From: Pseudomonas sp. VD-NE ins | GTDB taxonomy: Bacteria > Pseudomonadota > Gammaproteobacteria > Pseudomonadales > Pseudomonadaceae | NCBI RefSeq assembly: GCF_031882575.1 | Contig: NZ_CP134772.1 | Span: forward strand, 2,313,001 to 2,377,000 | Direction of reading: 5' to 3' | Length of the DNA stretch: 64,000 bases | In this document: one piece after another, positions 28,457-37,954 of the stretch | Position numbering within the stretch: position 1 is the first letter of the stretch | Layout: each line of letters opens with the position of its first letter | Program-made: the position numbers and the translations under genes | Notes under the pieces: model-generated | What the model saw: only the letters and a program-made list of their open reading frames with translations | What the model was told of the DNA's origin: nothing | Database searches by the model: none

Positions 28457-29350
28457 TCAGGCGCGGGCTTTGGGTTCGGGCAGGCCTTGGACGCCTGGGT
28501 TGAGGGCAAAGACTCCGCCCGCCAGTGGCTGATCGGCGAGGTCGATGCCTTGCGGGCGGATCGATGTGACAAACAGGGTGTCGAGCCGAGGGCCGCCAAA
28601 GGCACACATCGTCGGTTTCTTCACCGGTACCGGCAGCGCGCGATCCAGTTTCCCCTGCGGGGTAAAGCGCAACACCAGGCCGGCATCAATCGCGCAGATC
28701 CAGTAGCAGCCGTGTGAATCCACGGCGGCACCGTCCGGTCGCCCGGGGTGATCGTTCATGTCGACGAACAGGCGGCGGTTGTGCGGCGTGCCACTGTCGA
28801 TGTCGTAATCGAAGGCCCAGATCAGTTGCCGGCTCGGGTGCGAATCGGACAGGTACATGATGCTCCCGTCGGGACTGAACGCCAGGCCGTTGGGCACCAC
28901 GAGTTCCTCCAGTTGCGGCGCCAGCACCGATACATCATTCGGGTTTTGCGCGTCGTAGCGATACAGCGCGCCGACTGCCTCGGTGCCCATGGCGGTTTGC
29001 ATCGAGCTGGCCCAGAAGCGTCCCTGACGATCGCAGCGACCATCATTGAAGCGCATGCGCGGGCGGGCGTGCTCGACGCCGATGAGCTTTTCCGCAGCCA
29101 GACGTCCGTCAGCCTGCGGGCGCAGTTTGAACAGGCCACTTTCCTGCGCGCCCAGCCAATGTCCCGCTTCGCTGCGGGCGATACAGGCGAGCATTTCGTC
29201 CGCCTGCCAGCAGTCGGTCTGGCCGTCGAACTGCCAGCGATGCAAGCGACCGGCCGGAATATCCACCCAATACAACGCATTCTCCTCGGCTTGCCAGACC
29301 GGGCTTTCACCGGTGGCGTTGCGCGCATCGACAATCAGTTCGGCACTCAT
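28457..29350 (-). CDS. SMP-30/gluconolactonase-family lactonase, probably galactaro-lactone hydrolase
   Basis: The 297-residue six-bladed propeller hydrolyses sugar-acid lactones with one divalent metal. Conserved ligands appear in TGESPVW (Glu), VPNGLAFSPDG (Asn) and RPDGAAVDSHGCYW (Asp). Its start overlaps the stop of udh by four bases, so the two are coupled. Udh makes D-galactaro-1,5-lactone from galacturonate, and a Pseudomonas SMP-30 enzyme (UxuL) is known to open it. That role is inferred from context; substrate is not proven. Confidence 0.85.
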   Translation of the reverse strand: MSAELIVDARNATGESPVWQAEENALYWVDIPAGRLHRWQFDGQTDCWQADEMLACIARSEAGHWLGAQESGLFKLRPQADGRLAAEKLIGVEHARPRMRFNDGRCDRQGRFWASSMQTAMGTEAVGALYRYDAQNPNDVSVLAPQLEELVVPNGLAFSPDGSIMYLSDSHPSRQLIWAFDYDIDSGTPHNRRLFVDMNDHPGRPDGAAVDSHGCYWICAIDAGLVLRFTPQGKLDRALPVPVKKPTMCAFGGPRLDTLFVTSIRPQGIDLADQPLAGGVFALNPGVQGLPEPKARA

Positions 29351-30189
29351 GAGCGCGTCTGCGCTGGCGTTTCAAACGGACCTGCTGCGGTAAAGGCACC
29401 GCCCTGATACAAGCGGTCCGGGTGGTCGGCAGCGAGTGCCGGTTGTTGTTCGACCTTTGCGCGAAAGGCTTCGGAGCTGTCCTGCGGCGCAAAGCCCAGG
29501 TGCGCGGCGTGCCGGTTGTTCCACCACTGATCACGGTTGGCGGACACCCCGTACACCACGCTATGCCCGACATCGCTGGCCAGCAGTGCGCGGGCGATCA
29601 GGTGCTCGAGATCGGTATAGCTCAGCCAGGTCGCCAGCATGCGCAAGTTGCGCGGTTCGGGGAATGAGGAACCGATGCGCAGGCTCACGGTTTCGATGCC
29701 ATAGCGGTGGAAATAGAAGGTTGCCATGTCCTCGCCGTAAGCCTTCGACAAGCCGTAATAACCGTCCGGGCGACGCGGCGAATGGGCGTCGATCTGTTCG
29801 TCCTGCGAGTAGAAACCGGTGACGTGGTTGGAGCTGGCGAAGACGATGCGCTTGACCCCGTGCAGGCGCGCGGCCTCATAAACATGAAACGTGCCGCGAA
29901 TATTCGCCTCGAGAATTTCTTCGAAGGATCGCTCCACCGAGATCCCGCCCAAATGCACGATGGCATCGACGCCCTCGACCAGCGCGGCGACAGCGGCCTT
30001 GTCGCTCAGGTTGCAGTTGATCACTTCGTCCTGCGCGCCGCGGCTCGGCGTCATCGCACTAATGTCCGAGGCGCGGACGATGTCGGCGTGAACCTGCAGG
30101 GTTTCGCGCAGAATCTGGCCGAGCCCACCGGCGGCGCCGGTCAGCAGAATACGGTTGAAGGGTTTGGCTTGCGTAGCGTGTGTGGTCAT
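29347..30189 (-). CDS. udh: Uronate dehydrogenase
   Basis: The 280-residue SDR-fold enzyme oxidises D-galacturonate or D-glucuronate at C1 with NAD+ to the aldaro-lactone. GAAGGLGQ is the Rossmann signature near residue 18, and YYGLSKAYGE carries the catalytic Tyr-x3-Lys. Asn in SSNHVTGFY and the C-terminal YQGG segment match known Udh proteins. The ATG at 30189 is used; upstream codons to 30495 belong to the porin region. It is the first step of the oxidative uronate route and is coupled to the lactonase. Confidence 0.93.
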   Translation of the reverse strand: MTTHATQAKPFNRILLTGAAGGLGQILRETLQVHADIVRASDISAMTPSRGAQDEVINCNLSDKAAVAALVEGVDAIVHLGGISVERSFEEILEANIRGTFHVYEAARLHGVKRIVFASSNHVTGFYSQDEQIDAHSPRRPDGYYGLSKAYGEDMATFYFHRYGIETVSLRIGSSFPEPRNLRMLATWLSYTDLEHLIARALLASDVGHSVVYGVSANRDQWWNNRHAAHLGFAPQDSSEAFRAKVEQQPALAADHPDRLYQGGAFTAAGPFETPAQTRS

Positions 30190-30284
30190 GGTCGGGTCTT
30201 CCATTACGCGGTGGTGAAAGGGGGAGCGGCGGGGTGTCTGCCCGACAAGCGATGCGCGCTCGCCAGGCAAAACCAGTGCGCGGC

Positions 30285-31010
30285 TTACATGAAGTTGTAC
30301 TGCACGCCCAGACGCCAGCGAGCCTGGCGGTCGGGCGAGGTGGAGTCGACTTTGATGTCGCCGATTTCCATGAAGGGTGCCCATTGTTTGGTGAGCTTGT
30401 ATTTGACGATTAGGTTCTGTTCGTAGTCGTTCTTCTTGTTGTCGTAGCGGATGTAGTCGGTCTTGAAATAGATGAACTGATATTCGTAGGCCCACTTGTT
30501 GGCGGGCGTGTAGCCGAGCCAGCCTTCGAAGCGGTGGGTGGTCTGGTCATCCTTGTAGTGATCGGGCATGTCTTTGTTGACCTGATCGCGATCGAGTTTG
30601 CGCAGGTCCAGGCGATAGCGCGTCGCGACGTAGAAGGCGTCGTCGATCTTGTAGTTGTACTTGAGGCCGAACTTGTAGGCGGTCGCATCCTTCGAGCTGT
30701 CCATCTGAAACGCCGGGGTCAGCGTCGACTGCGCGCTGAGCTTGTAGTTGTAGCTCACCGTGAACTCATGGCCGTTGTTGACCATGTTGTCGTAGGCGAC
30801 ATCTTTGCGGTCACCGGCCGTGCGGTATTTCATCTCCGCCTCAAACCCCAGTCCGCTGTCCAGGCGGTAGTTGAGCTTGATTCGGTCGGCGTGGGCGCTG
30901 TCCTCCTCGGTGTACTGATGGCGGTAGTTGAGGCTGGCAGAGTCAGCGTGGGCAGAGAAGGGCAGGCCGAGGGCCGCGACAGTGACGAGCGTGCGTAGGG
31001 TGGTGTTCAT
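30285..31010 (-). CDS. KdgM-type oligogalacturonate porin
   Basis: The 241-residue protein has a signal peptide (1-22, ending AHA) and alternating aromatic strands through to a C-terminal LGVQYNFM, with final Met after the usual Phe. Such 12-stranded barrels (KdgM/NanC family) let acidic oligosaccharides through the outer membrane. The many Lys/Arg in SLNYRHQYTEED and later strands would line a cation-rich pore. It precedes udh by 95 bases on the same strand and has the site 2 operator 94 bases upstream. Confidence 0.88.
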   Translation of the reverse strand: MNTTLRTLVTVAALGLPFSAHADSASLNYRHQYTEEDSAHADRIKLNYRLDSGLGFEAEMKYRTAGDRKDVAYDNMVNNGHEFTVSYNYKLSAQSTLTPAFQMDSSKDATAYKFGLKYNYKIDDAFYVATRYRLDLRKLDRDQVNKDMPDHYKDDQTTHRFEGWLGYTPANKWAYEYQFIYFKTDYIRYDNKKNDYEQNLIVKYKLTKQWAPFMEIGDIKVDSTSPDRQARWRLGVQYNFM

Positions 31011-31103
31011 ACGGTCTTCTTTTTTGTTTTTGTTAGGGTCGTTTGACGAGTACTACAGGCACCGCGATGTTGCGTATGGCTCTCATTTGAGGCGCAGATA
31101 TAA

Positions 31104-31117
31104 GTTATCGTACGACA
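31104..31117. promoter_or_regulatory. Candidate GntR operator, site 2
   Basis: GTTATCGTACGACA fits GTYRTCGTACRACW, with a perfect TCGTACGA core (31108-31115). It lies upstream of the porin in the 360-base divergent gap 31011-31370. That gap otherwise holds AT-rich DNA around 31140-31260, which probably contains the promoters; no other gene is seen in it. Confidence 0.6.
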
Positions 31118-31293
31118 AGATGACTCGTCTACGTGATTTTGCTGGTTTAGAAACATATTGATACATATATGCCATATGAATAGGGGTCTAAAGCAAGTCC
31201 TGTTATTCCGTAGTCATCTTTAAATATGGCGCTTTACTAGGCATTTAGCCGAAAAGGCTTCGATTAGAAGAGGTGTTATTGGGTCTTTTCAAG

Positions 31294-31307
31294 TGTTGTA
31301 CGATGAC
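31294..31307. promoter_or_regulatory. Candidate GntR operator, site 3
   Basis: TGTTGTACGATGAC is, on the minus strand, GTCATCGTACAACA, a full match to GTYRTCGTACRACW. It lies 64 bases before the enolase-superfamily gene, in a position to repress the long operon that begins there. Confidence 0.6.
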
Positions 31308-31370
31308 CTATGATCGGTCGCAACCGACGACACTCCTGTCACAAATCCAATAAGAAGGCTCAAGACGTCC

Positions 31371-32525
31371 ATGAGAATCACAGCAGTCAACGTCCAGGTT
31401 TTTTCCTATCCCACCCGCCGCGCAGTCGACAGCGCCGGTCATGCTCATCCCGGTGATGTCAGTCAGGCGCAAATGGCGTTGCTGCGCATCCAGACTGAAG
31501 ACGGCAAGGAGGGTTACGCCCTCGGCGCGCCGGAGCTGATTCGTCCTTATGTGCTGGACGGTTTTGTGCGCAAGGTGCTGGTCGGGCAGAACGCCTTCGA
31601 TCGCGAAAAGATCTGGCATGACCTGGCGCACTGGCAGCGTGGCAGCGCCAGCCAGTTGACTGATCGCGCGCTGGCGTTGGTCGAGCAGGCGTTGTGGGAT
31701 TGGGCGGGGCGCAAGCTCGGCGTGCCGGTGCACAAGTTGATCGGCGGTTTTCGCGACAAGGTGCCGGCGTACGGCTCAACCATGTGCGGCGATGAATTGC
31801 CTGAGGGCCTGGCGACGCCGGAAGACTACGGACGCTTTGCCGAAACGCTGGTCAAGCGCGGCTACAAGGCGATCAAATTGCACACCTGGATGCCGCCGGT
31901 CTCGTTCGCGCCGAGCCCTCGGATTGACGTCAAAGCCTGCGCGGCAGTGCGCGAAGCGGTGGGCCCGGACATCGCCTTGATGCTCGACGGTTATCACTGG
32001 TACAGCCGCACCGAAGCGCTGTACATCGGACGCGAACTGGAAAAACTCGACTTCGCCTGGTTCGAAGAACCGATGATGGAAGAGTCCGCCGAATCCTATG
32101 CCTGGCTGGCTGGGCAACTGGACATTCCGGTACTCGGACCGGAAACACTGTCCGGCAAACACCTGAGCCGGGCCAGTTGGGTCAAGCACGACGTTTGCGA
32201 CATTCTGCGTGCCGGCGTCGCCGGGGTCGGCGGGATCGGACCTTGCCTGAAAGTCGCGCACATGGCCGAGTCGTTTGGCATGGACTGCGAAATCCATGGC
32301 AACGGCGCAGCCAACCTGACGGTGGTCGGCGCGATCAAGAACTGCACCTGGTACGAGCGCGGTTTGCTGCACCCGTACCTGGATTACGACGAGGTGCCGG
32401 CGTACCTCAAGCGCCTGGTCGACCCGATGGACAGCGACGGTTTTGTGCATTTGTCCGACCTGCCGGGTCTGGGCGAAGACATCGACTTCAACTTCATCGA
32501 GATGAACACGCTTAAAAGCTTCTGA
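31371..32525 (+). CDS. Enolase-superfamily sugar-acid enzyme (mandelate racemase group)
   Basis: The 384-residue protein has the capping domain and barrel of the mandelate racemase group. Metal ligands appear as LMLDGYHW (Asp), FEEPMMEES (Glu) and LGPETLSG (Glu); the bases would be in AIKLHTW and the His of EIHGNGAAN. In this context it may be a galactarate dehydratase or a galactarolactone cycloisomerase, but the K-x-H motif in place of K-x-K keeps the exact reaction open. It heads the transporter operon and has operator site 3 ahead of it. Confidence 0.8.
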   Translation: MRITAVNVQVFSYPTRRAVDSAGHAHPGDVSQAQMALLRIQTEDGKEGYALGAPELIRPYVLDGFVRKVLVGQNAFDREKIWHDLAHWQRGSASQLTDRALALVEQALWDWAGRKLGVPVHKLIGGFRDKVPAYGSTMCGDELPEGLATPEDYGRFAETLVKRGYKAIKLHTWMPPVSFAPSPRIDVKACAAVREAVGPDIALMLDGYHWYSRTEALYIGRELEKLDFAWFEEPMMEESAESYAWLAGQLDIPVLGPETLSGKHLSRASWVKHDVCDILRAGVAGVGGIGPCLKVAHMAESFGMDCEIHGNGAANLTVVGAIKNCTWYERGLLHPYLDYDEVPAYLKRLVDPMDSDGFVHLSDLPGLGEDIDFNFIEMNTLKSF

Positions 32526-32597
32526 CGTGTACGCGGGCTGCCCGGTGCATGCCGGGCTGTCCGAGAGCCCTATAAATATAAGAAAGGCACTCTCGCT

Positions 32598-34208
32598 ATG
32601 AACATTCTTCCTTCGCTGTGGGCGCGGGTTCTGGTGGCTACCCTGACGGTGACCGCGCTACCTGTCGTGCATGCCAAAACCCCGGCCGATCAATTGATCG
32701 TCGGCATGAGCATGATCAATCTGCTGTCCCTCGACCCGGCAGCCGCCACCGGCCTGGACGTGTCGGAGATCAATGCCAACCTCTATGACATGTTGCTGGT
32801 GCAAGACGTCGCTGCGCCGGATCGGCTGTTGCCGGCACTCGCCGAGCGCTGGCAAGTCAGCGATGACCGCAAGACCCTGACCTTCAATCTGCGTCAGGGC
32901 GTGCAATTTCAATCGGGCAACCCGTTGAGCGCCGAAGACGTCGCCTGGTCGTTGCAGCGCGTGCTCAAACTCAATCTCGCGTTGGCGTCGACCTGGAAGG
33001 CTTACGGTTTTACTGCTGACAACGTCGAGCGTTCGATGCGCGCGACCGATGCCAATACCTTCGTCATTGAACTGCCGCGACCCACCGACCCGCAGTTGGT
33101 GCTCAACACGCTGGCGACGTCGCCAAGCGCCTTCATTCTTGATCGCAAAAAAGTCCTCGAACATCAGAAAAACAATGACCTGGGCGCCGCCTGGCTGGTG
33201 ACGCACGCTGCCGGCAGTGGTGCCTTCGTGCTCAATGACTGGCGGGCCAACGACGTGATTCTGATGAGCCGTTTCGACGGTTACTGGGGCGGCCCGGCCA
33301 AGCTCAAACGCATCGTCATGCGCAATATGACCGAGTCGCAGTCGTTGCGGCTGATGATCGAGCGGGGCGACCTCGACATCGCCAAAGGCATGGCGGCGCC
33401 GGACATCCAGGCCTTGCAGAACAGCGACAAGGTCCGCACGCAAACTCTGCAACGCGGCACGCTGTACTACGTCGCACTGAGTGTGAAGCAGCCGATGTTC
33501 GCCGACGCGCGCGTGCGCAAGGCTGTGCGCTCGTTGATCGACTACCAGGGCATCAACCAGACCGTCATGCCGCACTACGGCGTGATCAATCAGCGGCCGA
33601 TGCCGTTGGGATTGGCCGCGCGCCTGCCGGATCCCGGTTATCGGCTGAATGTCGATGAGGCCAAAAAACTCCTCGCCGAAGCCGGTTACCCCAACGGGTT
33701 CAAGACCAGTATTCGCGTGCTGGCCGAGCCGCCCTTCATCAACATTGCCTCCAATCTGCAATCGACGCTGGCGCAGGCCGGGATCGAAGCCAGCATCATC
33801 ACCGGCACCGGTAACCAGATCTACGGCGCCATGCGTGAGCGCAGTTTCGACATCATCGTCGGCCGTGGCGGTGGCGGCGCCGAACGTCATCCCCATTCGA
33901 GCCTGCGCACGCTGGTGTACAACCCGGATAACCGTGACGAAGCCAAGCTGAGCAACTTTCAGGGCTGGCGCACTTCGTTCTACAGTCCCGAGTTGAATCA
34001 GTTGATCGAGAGTGCCGAAGTCGAGCCCGATGCGCAGAAACAACTGGCGCAGTATCAGGACATCCAGCAGCAACTCGATCAGCAAGTGGGCGCGATTCTG
34101 CCGGTCTCGCAGATGACCGACACGGTGTTGGTTTACGCCGATGTTGCCGATTTCCAAGGGCACACAGCCGCGACCACACGCTACAAAGACGTCTACAAAA
34201 AACGCTGA
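32598..34208 (+). CDS. ABC transporter substrate-binding protein 1 (oligopeptide type)
   Basis: The 536-residue protein has a signal peptide (to about residue 27, VVHA) and the SBP_bac_5 fold of Dpp/Opp/nickel binding proteins. It is a close paralog of the protein at 35353, as in KTPADQLIVGMSM shared at the N-terminus. Position behind a uronate enzyme suggests that the ligand is an oligogalacturonide or sugar-acid rather than a peptide; that is inference. Permease B follows by 60 bases. Confidence 0.87.
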   Translation: MNILPSLWARVLVATLTVTALPVVHAKTPADQLIVGMSMINLLSLDPAAATGLDVSEINANLYDMLLVQDVAAPDRLLPALAERWQVSDDRKTLTFNLRQGVQFQSGNPLSAEDVAWSLQRVLKLNLALASTWKAYGFTADNVERSMRATDANTFVIELPRPTDPQLVLNTLATSPSAFILDRKKVLEHQKNNDLGAAWLVTHAAGSGAFVLNDWRANDVILMSRFDGYWGGPAKLKRIVMRNMTESQSLRLMIERGDLDIAKGMAAPDIQALQNSDKVRTQTLQRGTLYYVALSVKQPMFADARVRKAVRSLIDYQGINQTVMPHYGVINQRPMPLGLAARLPDPGYRLNVDEAKKLLAEAGYPNGFKTSIRVLAEPPFINIASNLQSTLAQAGIEASIITGTGNQIYGAMRERSFDIIVGRGGGGAERHPHSSLRTLVYNPDNRDEAKLSNFQGWRTSFYSPELNQLIESAEVEPDAQKQLAQYQDIQQQLDQQVGAILPVSQMTDTVLVYADVADFQGHTAATTRYKDVYKKR

Positions 34209-34268
34209 AATGCACGGATGAACTTCGCGTGCCGGGTGCACCGGTGACCGTTTTATCAGGAGCTGACT

Positions 34269-35306
34269 ATGTTTGTTATGACTGCCTCTGCCATGGGAGC
34301 CCGCGCCTCCAATACCGCGCGGCGTGCCAGCACGGTACTGGTGACGTTACTGGGCCTGTTGGCGCTGACGTTTATCATCGGTCGGGTGATGCCGCTCGAT
34401 CCGGTGCTGGCGGTGGTCGGGCCGGACGCCGACAGTTCGACCTACGATCAGGTGTATCGGGCGATGGGGCTGGACAAACCGATCTGGACCCAGTTCGGCC
34501 TGTACCTCAATGACTTGCTGCACGGCAATTTCGGTAACGCGCTGTTGACCGGGCACCCGGTGCTCGATGACATCCGCCGAGTGTTCCCGGCCACCATCGA
34601 GCTGGCGACCCTGGCCATCCTCTTCGGTGTGCTGATCGGTTTGCCGCTGGGCGTCTGCGCGGCGAGTAATCAAGGGCGACTGGGCGATCATGTCGCCCGA
34701 GTGATTACCCTGTTCGGCTATTCCACGCCGATTTTCTGGCTGGGCATGATGGGCTTGCTGGTGTTTTACGCCTGGCTCGGCTGGGCCGGGGGCGCCGGTC
34801 GCATCGACCTGGCGTACGACGGCATGGTGCCCGAGGTCACCGGGCTGTTGCTGATCGATTCGAGTCTGGCAGGTGATTGGGAAGCCTTCGCCAGCGCCTT
34901 GCGCCACATCGTATTGCCGGCGCTGATCCTCGGGCTGAACTCGGTGGCTTACATCAGTCGGATGACCCGCAGCTTCATGCTCGAGCAACTGTCTCAGGAA
35001 TACATCATCACCGCTCGGGTCAAGGGGTTGTCGCGCCGCCAGGTGGTCTGGGGTCACGCCTTTCGCAACATCCTCGTGCAACTGCTCACAGTGGTGGCGC
35101 TGGCTTACGGCTCGCTGCTCGAAGGCGCGGTGCTGATCGAAACGGTCTTTGCCTGGCCGGGTTTCGGCCAGTACCTGACCAGCAGCCTGATGCTCGGCGA
35201 CATGAATGCGGTGATGGGCTGTGTGCTGGTGATCGGTTTGATTTTTGTCGCGCTCAACCTGATCAGCGATGCCTTGTACAAGGTCTTCGATCCGCGCACC
35301 CGTTAA
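34269..35306 (+). CDS. ABC transporter permease (DppB type)
   Basis: The 345-residue protein has about six membrane helices. The N-terminal helix leads to the IIGRVMPLDPVLAVVG loop, and the EAA loop is near RVKGLSRRQVVWGHAFRN. It pairs with the DppC-type permease at 37020. CAGGAG precedes the ATG. Unusually, it is flanked by two substrate-binding protein genes. Confidence 0.9.
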   Translation: MFVMTASAMGARASNTARRASTVLVTLLGLLALTFIIGRVMPLDPVLAVVGPDADSSTYDQVYRAMGLDKPIWTQFGLYLNDLLHGNFGNALLTGHPVLDDIRRVFPATIELATLAILFGVLIGLPLGVCAASNQGRLGDHVARVITLFGYSTPIFWLGMMGLLVFYAWLGWAGGAGRIDLAYDGMVPEVTGLLLIDSSLAGDWEAFASALRHIVLPALILGLNSVAYISRMTRSFMLEQLSQEYIITARVKGLSRRQVVWGHAFRNILVQLLTVVALAYGSLLEGAVLIETVFAWPGFGQYLTSSLMLGDMNAVMGCVLVIGLIFVALNLISDALYKVFDPRTR

Positions 35307-35352
35307 CACGCTTGGCAGCAGCACTAAAAATTATAAAAAGAAGGATTTTTCA

Positions 35353-36963
35353 ATGACGACTGCATTTACCAAACTGCACGCTGGCCTGTTGGCGGCGATC
35401 CTGGCGCTGGTGCCGATGACACAGGCCAGCGCCAAGACGCCGGCCGATCAACTGATCGTCGGCATGAGCATGGTCAACCTGTTTTCCATCGATCCGGCCA
35501 ACGCGCCGGGCCTCGATGCTTCCGGCGTCAATGCCAATCTTTACGACACTCTGGTCAAGCGAGATCAGGGCAATCCGGAACAGCATCTGCCGCAACTGGC
35601 CGAGCGCTGGGCGATCAGCGACGACGGCAAGCAGATAACCTTTCATTTGCGTCAGGACGTGAAGTTTCACTCCGGCAATCCGCTGACCGCTGAAGACGTG
35701 GCCTGGTCGCTGTACCGGGTGATGAAACTGAATTTCGGCCTGGCCACGACCTGGAAAGCCTACGGTTATAACGTCGACAACATTCAGTCACTGATCCGCG
35801 CCGGCGATGCCCATACGCTGGTCATCGACTTGCCGCAAACCATGGATCCGCTGTTGTTGATCGACTCGCTGGCGATCTCGCCGAGCGCGGTGGTGATCGA
35901 TCGCAAAACAGCGTTGGCGCATGAGAAAAACGCTGACCTCGGGGCTAACTGGCTGGTGACCAACGAGGCCGGCAGCGGACCGTTTGTGCTGAGCAAATGG
36001 ACAGCGAACGACTCGCTGTTGCTGACCCGCTTCGACGGTTATTGGGGCGGTGCTGCCAAGCTCAAGCGCGTGGTGGTGCGGCACATGACCGAATCGCAGT
36101 CGCTGCGCCTGATGCTGGAACGCGGTGACCTCGATCTCGCGTACGGCATGGCCGCACCGGACATCCGCGCCATCGACGGTTCGGAAAAAATCCACGTGCA
36201 GTCATTGCCGCGCGGCACCATGTATTACGTTGCGCTGAGCATGAAGCAACCCGAATTTGCCAATCCCAAAGTGCGCGAAGCGGTGCGCAGCCTGATCGAC
36301 TACAAGGGCCTGGACGAACAGGTGATGCCGTATTACGGCCAGCTGAATCAGCAGCCGATGCAACTCGGTCTGGCGGCGCGCCTGCCGGATCCGGGTTATC
36401 ACATGGACGTCGCCAAGGCGAAAAAGCTCCTCGCCGAAGCGGGGTATCCGGACGGCTTCACCACCACTATTCGCACATTGTCAGAGCCGCCCTTCATCGA
36501 CATCGCCGCGCGTCTGCAAGCGACGCTGGCCGAGGGCGGGATCAAGGCCAGCATCGTCAACGGCACCGGCAACCAGGTGTACGGCGCCATGCGTGCGCGC
36601 AACTTCGACATCATCGTTGCGCGCGGGGCCGAGCGCTATCCGCATCCGTATTTCAGCCTGCGCACGTTTGCCTACAACCCCAACAACAGTGATGACGCCG
36701 GCCTGCCGAATTTCCAGGGCTGGCGTGCGTCGTTTTTCAGCCCGCAGCTCAATAGCCTGATTGATCAGGCCGGGGTCGAACGCGATGCCGGCCAGCGGCT
36801 GAACCTGTATCACCAGGCGCAGAAAATCTACGACGAGCAGGTCGGCCCGATCATGATGATTTCGCAGATGACCGACACCGTGGTCAGCGCCGCCGACGTC
36901 AAGGGTTTTGCCGGTGATGATGCCGAGGCGACGCGTTATCTGGGTGTCTACAAACAACGCTGA
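35353..36963 (+). CDS. ABC transporter substrate-binding protein 2 (oligopeptide type)
   Basis: The 536-residue protein starts MTTAFTKLHAGLL after AGAAGGA; the reading from 35269 overlaps the permease and is rejected. A signal peptide ends at QASA. It is the same length as protein 1 and aligns along its whole length, differing for example in MSMVNLFSIDPANAPG versus MSMINLLSLDPAAATG. Two related binding proteins on one transporter would widen the range of ligands. Confidence 0.88.
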   Translation: MTTAFTKLHAGLLAAILALVPMTQASAKTPADQLIVGMSMVNLFSIDPANAPGLDASGVNANLYDTLVKRDQGNPEQHLPQLAERWAISDDGKQITFHLRQDVKFHSGNPLTAEDVAWSLYRVMKLNFGLATTWKAYGYNVDNIQSLIRAGDAHTLVIDLPQTMDPLLLIDSLAISPSAVVIDRKTALAHEKNADLGANWLVTNEAGSGPFVLSKWTANDSLLLTRFDGYWGGAAKLKRVVVRHMTESQSLRLMLERGDLDLAYGMAAPDIRAIDGSEKIHVQSLPRGTMYYVALSMKQPEFANPKVREAVRSLIDYKGLDEQVMPYYGQLNQQPMQLGLAARLPDPGYHMDVAKAKKLLAEAGYPDGFTTTIRTLSEPPFIDIAARLQATLAEGGIKASIVNGTGNQVYGAMRARNFDIIVARGAERYPHPYFSLRTFAYNPNNSDDAGLPNFQGWRASFFSPQLNSLIDQAGVERDAGQRLNLYHQAQKIYDEQVGPIMMISQMTDTVVSAADVKGFAGDDAEATRYLGVYKQR

Positions 36964-37019
36964 ACGCTGCCCGGTGCGTCGGCGTACGCGCTGGGTGATC
37001 CTCAATTCAATCCGAGAAC

Positions 37020-37943
37020 ATGCCCATGATTGCCAACATGTCTTCTACTGATTCGAGCGCCAAGCGGCGGTCGGATCGTACCCCCGGATCCAGCTTCGAC
37101 GCCTTCTGTAAAAGTGCCCTGAAAGTCTTGCGGCACCTGCTGCGCAACCCGATGACCCTGGCCGGATTGCTGGTCGCGCTGGTGCTGGTGGTGGTGGCGC
37201 TGTTTGCGCCGTGGATCGCCACCCATGATCCGGTGGCGCAGAACCTCGCCAATGCCCTGCAGGCGCCGGGCGCCGCCCACTGGTTCGGCACCGATGAATA
37301 CGGCCGGGATATCTTCAGTCGGCTGGTCTACGGTTCGCGCATCACGCTGTACATCATCACCCTGGTGACGGTCATCGTCGGCCCGATCGGGCTGTTTATC
37401 GGCACCGTCTCCGGCTATTACGGTGGTGTTGTCGACACGGTATTCATGCGCCTGACCGACATCTTCATTTCCTTCCCCAGCCTGGTGCTGGCGCTGGCGT
37501 TCATCGCTGCGCTCGGTCCGGGCCTGGAACACGCGGTGGTAGCGATTGCGCTGACGTCGTGGCCGCCGATCGCGCGACTGGCGCGGGCCGAAACCCTGTC
37601 GTTGCGCAAGGCTGACTTCGTCGTGGCGGTCGAACTGCAAGGGGCTTCGTCAACGCGAATCATCCTGCGCCACATTGTGCCGATGTGCATGTCGTCGGTG
37701 ATCATCCGCCTGACCATGAACATGGCCGGGATCATTCTCACCGCAGCGGCATTGGGCTTTCTCGGCCTCGGTGCGCAAGCGCCGTCGCCGGAGTGGGGCG
37801 CGATGATTTCCACCGGGCGTCGCTACATGCTCGAGTGCTGGTGGCTGGTGGCTGTTCCGGGCGCCGCAATCATGTTGGTCAGCCTGGCTTTCAACCTGTT
37901 GGGCGACGGCCTGCGGGACATTCTTGATCCGCGCAGCGAGTAA
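37020..37943 (+). CDS. ABC transporter permease (DppC type)
   Basis: The 307-residue inner-membrane protein has the DppC signature HWFGTDEYGRDIFSRLVYGS after the first helix and an EAA loop near ELQGASSTRIILRHIVP. It ends DILDPRSE as usual for the family. It forms the channel with the DppB-type protein. Confidence 0.92.
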   Translation: MPMIANMSSTDSSAKRRSDRTPGSSFDAFCKSALKVLRHLLRNPMTLAGLLVALVLVVVALFAPWIATHDPVAQNLANALQAPGAAHWFGTDEYGRDIFSRLVYGSRITLYIITLVTVIVGPIGLFIGTVSGYYGGVVDTVFMRLTDIFISFPSLVLALAFIAALGPGLEHAVVAIALTSWPPIARLARAETLSLRKADFVVAVELQGASSTRIILRHIVPMCMSSVIIRLTMNMAGIILTAAALGFLGLGAQAPSPEWGAMISTGRRYMLECWWLVAVPGAAIMLVSLAFNLLGDGLRDILDPRSE

Positions 37944-37954
37944 TCGGAGGCTGT

